A stretch of DNA of 6,928 bases from Spirochaetaceae bacterium (GTDB taxonomy: Bacteria > Spirochaetota > Spirochaetia > Treponematales > Breznakiellaceae): NCBI GenBank assembly GCA_031255315.1, contig JAIRSS010000188.1, positions 1-6,928 on the forward strand. The letters run 5' to 3'. The position numbers and the translations under genes are program-made. Below the pieces are notes generated by a model that saw only the letters and a program-made list of their open reading frames with translations, made no database searches and was not told the origin of the DNA. Below, in pieces: positions 6,049-6,928 of the stretch. Within the stretch, counting starts at the first letter, position 1. Each line of letters opens with the position of its first letter.

Positions 6049-6398
6049 TTACGCGACGTTTGGGCGTACATCACTGTTGTTTATTCTTATGTACTTTCCT
6101 TGTTTCCATTGCAGGGCTTTGGAGTCCTGTGTGGCGGCGTTCAATCCCGCCAGGGTCGCCGTAAGGGTTTTGGTTACGCCTTTTTCAATCGTGATGATGG
6201 TATCCCCGGAATAACTGATATAGGTTTGTTCAACCCCTGATTTTGTAACTGACACCAAAAGCTCGCGTGTGCCTGTACCGCGCCGGAATTCACGGCCACA
6301 AGACTCGCGGTAATAATGGCCGATCCTTCCTTGTGGGGATCGAGGATACAGACGGAGTTGGTCCCGCTCACCGGGACAATATCCGACGCGCCGCCTCG
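6049..6398 (-). pseudogene. Fragment of a bacterial Ig-like (BIG2) domain protein, frameshifted
   Basis: Two minus-strand frames together read as one Ig-like repeat. The upstream frame (from 6398) gives VSGTNSVCILDPHKEGSAIITAS, the typical end of a BIG2 repeat. The second frame gives RELLVSVTKSG, then TLTATLAGLNAATQDSKALQW, the linker and start of the next repeat. The switch of frame falls between about 6262 and 6295. No start codon with a ribosome site precedes the fragment. The upstream frame is closed by a TGA at 6401-6399 inside a palindromic element, and the downstream frame ends at TAA 6051-6049. Ig-like domain proteins of spirochaetes are usually large surface or periplasmic proteins; only about 115 codons remain here. 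The domain call rests on pattern recognition of the G-S-A-I-I-T-A-S and K-T-L-T-A-T-L signatures. Confidence 0.6.
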
Positions 6399-6436
6399 TC
6401 AATGATGACTGTCGCGAAGCGGCATAGCAATGACGA
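6396..6436. repeat. 41-base imperfect palindromic element with an inner hairpin
   Basis: The outer arms TCGTCAATG (6396-6404) and CAATGACGA (6428-6436) pair at eight of nine positions. Inside, TGTCGC (6410-6415) pairs with GCGGCA (6419-6424) around a GAA loop with one G-T pair. The two centres coincide within about one base. The element lies between the stop of the LpoB-like gene and the Ig-like fragment. It resembles dispersed palindromic repeats whose ends carry a GTCATTGC-like half site, and has no T tract to act as an ordinary terminator. Confidence 0.5.
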
Positions 6437-6454
6437 TGTTGTCCCGTTTTCCGG

Positions 6455-6928
6455 CTACTCCTTTGTGAACGTAATCCGTACCTGATTGGAAGAGGCGGAG
6501 TTTGGTTTGGCGAGCATATTGAACGAGCGGCTGCCGCCTGCGATGGAGATGACGCTTGACCACTGGATGCCGGTGATATGCGGTATCTTTGAGTTCCGCA
6601 GGGCCGCCGTTATTTTGAGGATGCTGCCGTCGAAGGAGCAGGTTCCCTGTCCTTCCGCGCTTGTTTCCCGGCCGCCGGCAAGGCTGACCGCCTGCACGGT
6701 ACAGCGGTTCGCGCCGGTGAACGTGATGGTGTAGGTGTCGATTATGCCGTCGTGCGGGATGTCCGTTGTCCAGGTTCCGGTAAAGATGTTTTCGGCGGGG
6801 AGTTTGCCGATGAACTCGCTGGCGAAGCCGCGCACCTTCCAGTCGTATTCTTCCCATGTGGCAAGGATCATGCGGGATGAATACACGGCCCGGGCGGTTT
6901 CGATGTCCAGCATCTGGACGACCAGGTA
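6455..6928 (-). CDS. C-terminal part of an LpoB/CsgG-like protein with an added beta-rich domain, cut by window edge
   Basis: The minus-strand frame is open from the window edge to TAG at 6457-6455, giving 157 visible residues. The first part, YLVVQMLDIETARAVYSSRM and then a helical segment ending FASEFIGKL (to residue about 42), resembles the last strand and helix of CsgG/LpoB-type domains, in which a lipoprotein forms an alpha/beta fold. The rest (about 50-157) is rich in alternating hydrophobic and Thr/Ser residues. It has GTWTT, YTITFTG, GTCSFDG and a final VRITFTKE, which suggests a lipocalin-like or other beta-sheet domain. The N-terminus, where a lipoprotein signal would be, is outside the window. 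If it is a lipoprotein it would be a substrate of the LspA encoded here, but that is inference. The domain call is moderate and the beta domain is unnamed. Confidence 0.6.
   Translation of the reverse strand, partial: YLVVQMLDIETARAVYSSRMILATWEEYDWKVRGFASEFIGKLPAENIFTGTWTTDIPHDGIIDTYTITFTGANRCTVQAVSLAGGRETSAEGQGTCSFDGSILKITAALRNSKIPHITGIQWSSVISIAGGSRSFNMLAKPNSASSNQVRITFTKE

Noticed and set aside
6399..6857. 152-codon minus-strand open frame overlapping the LpoB-like gene
   Set aside because: It is a +1 shadow rich in Arg and His, while the other frame has clear protein-like alternation and a family resemblance.
1..6928. CRISPR array or tandem repeat array
   Set aside because: No regularly spaced direct repeats were seen on either strand; the repeats present are single palindromes.

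Overview
The window looks like spirochaete chromosome, most likely from the genus Treponema and perhaps one of its GC-richer, gut-associated members. The evidence is indirect: the LspA sequence has a non-standard Asn motif, the right end holds an LpoB/CsgG-like protein plus remains of a bacterial Ig-like (BIG2) domain, and base composition is near balance with clearly GC-rich stretches. No rRNA or other strong phylogenetic marker is present, so the genus is an inference.

Left end (1-701). The first 142 bases carry the N-terminus of a hemolysin III/TrhA-type membrane protein on the minus strand, running off the window. A roughly 360-base non-coding stretch follows. It contains GC-rich inverted repeats, including one shaped like a terminator, and ends in a near-consensus sigma-70 promoter. 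That promoter drives a tRNA-Ala(GGC) gene at 507-580, identified by its anticodon, the G3:U70 pair and A73.

Centre (702-5600). A 560-residue soluble protein of unknown function lies on the plus strand. It meets, stop codon against stop codon, a compact four-gene minus-strand cluster. In transcription order the cluster holds a membrane-anchored alpha/beta-hydrolase-like protein, a NIF3-family dinuclear-metal protein, the lipoprotein signal peptidase LspA, and a small two-helix membrane protein. The genes are 3 nt apart, 51 nt apart and overlapping by 8 nt respectively, and a sigma-70-like promoter sits just upstream of the first. LspA matures lipoproteins at the inner membrane. The small protein that overlaps it is probably translationally coupled and may act at the same membrane. 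No functional link between the hydrolase-like gene and lspA is visible beyond co-orientation.

Right end (5600-6928). This is decayed accessory DNA. It holds a frameshifted, truncated IS630-family transposase remnant (plus strand), a frameshifted fragment of an Ig-like domain protein (minus strand), a 41-base imperfect palindromic element, and the C-terminal 157 codons of an LpoB/CsgG-like protein with an added beta-rich domain (minus strand).

I see no CRISPR array, defence island, phage module or obvious new multi-gene system. The most unusual intact genes are the 560-residue unknown and the hydrolase-like protein, which has aspartate where a serine nucleophile is usual.
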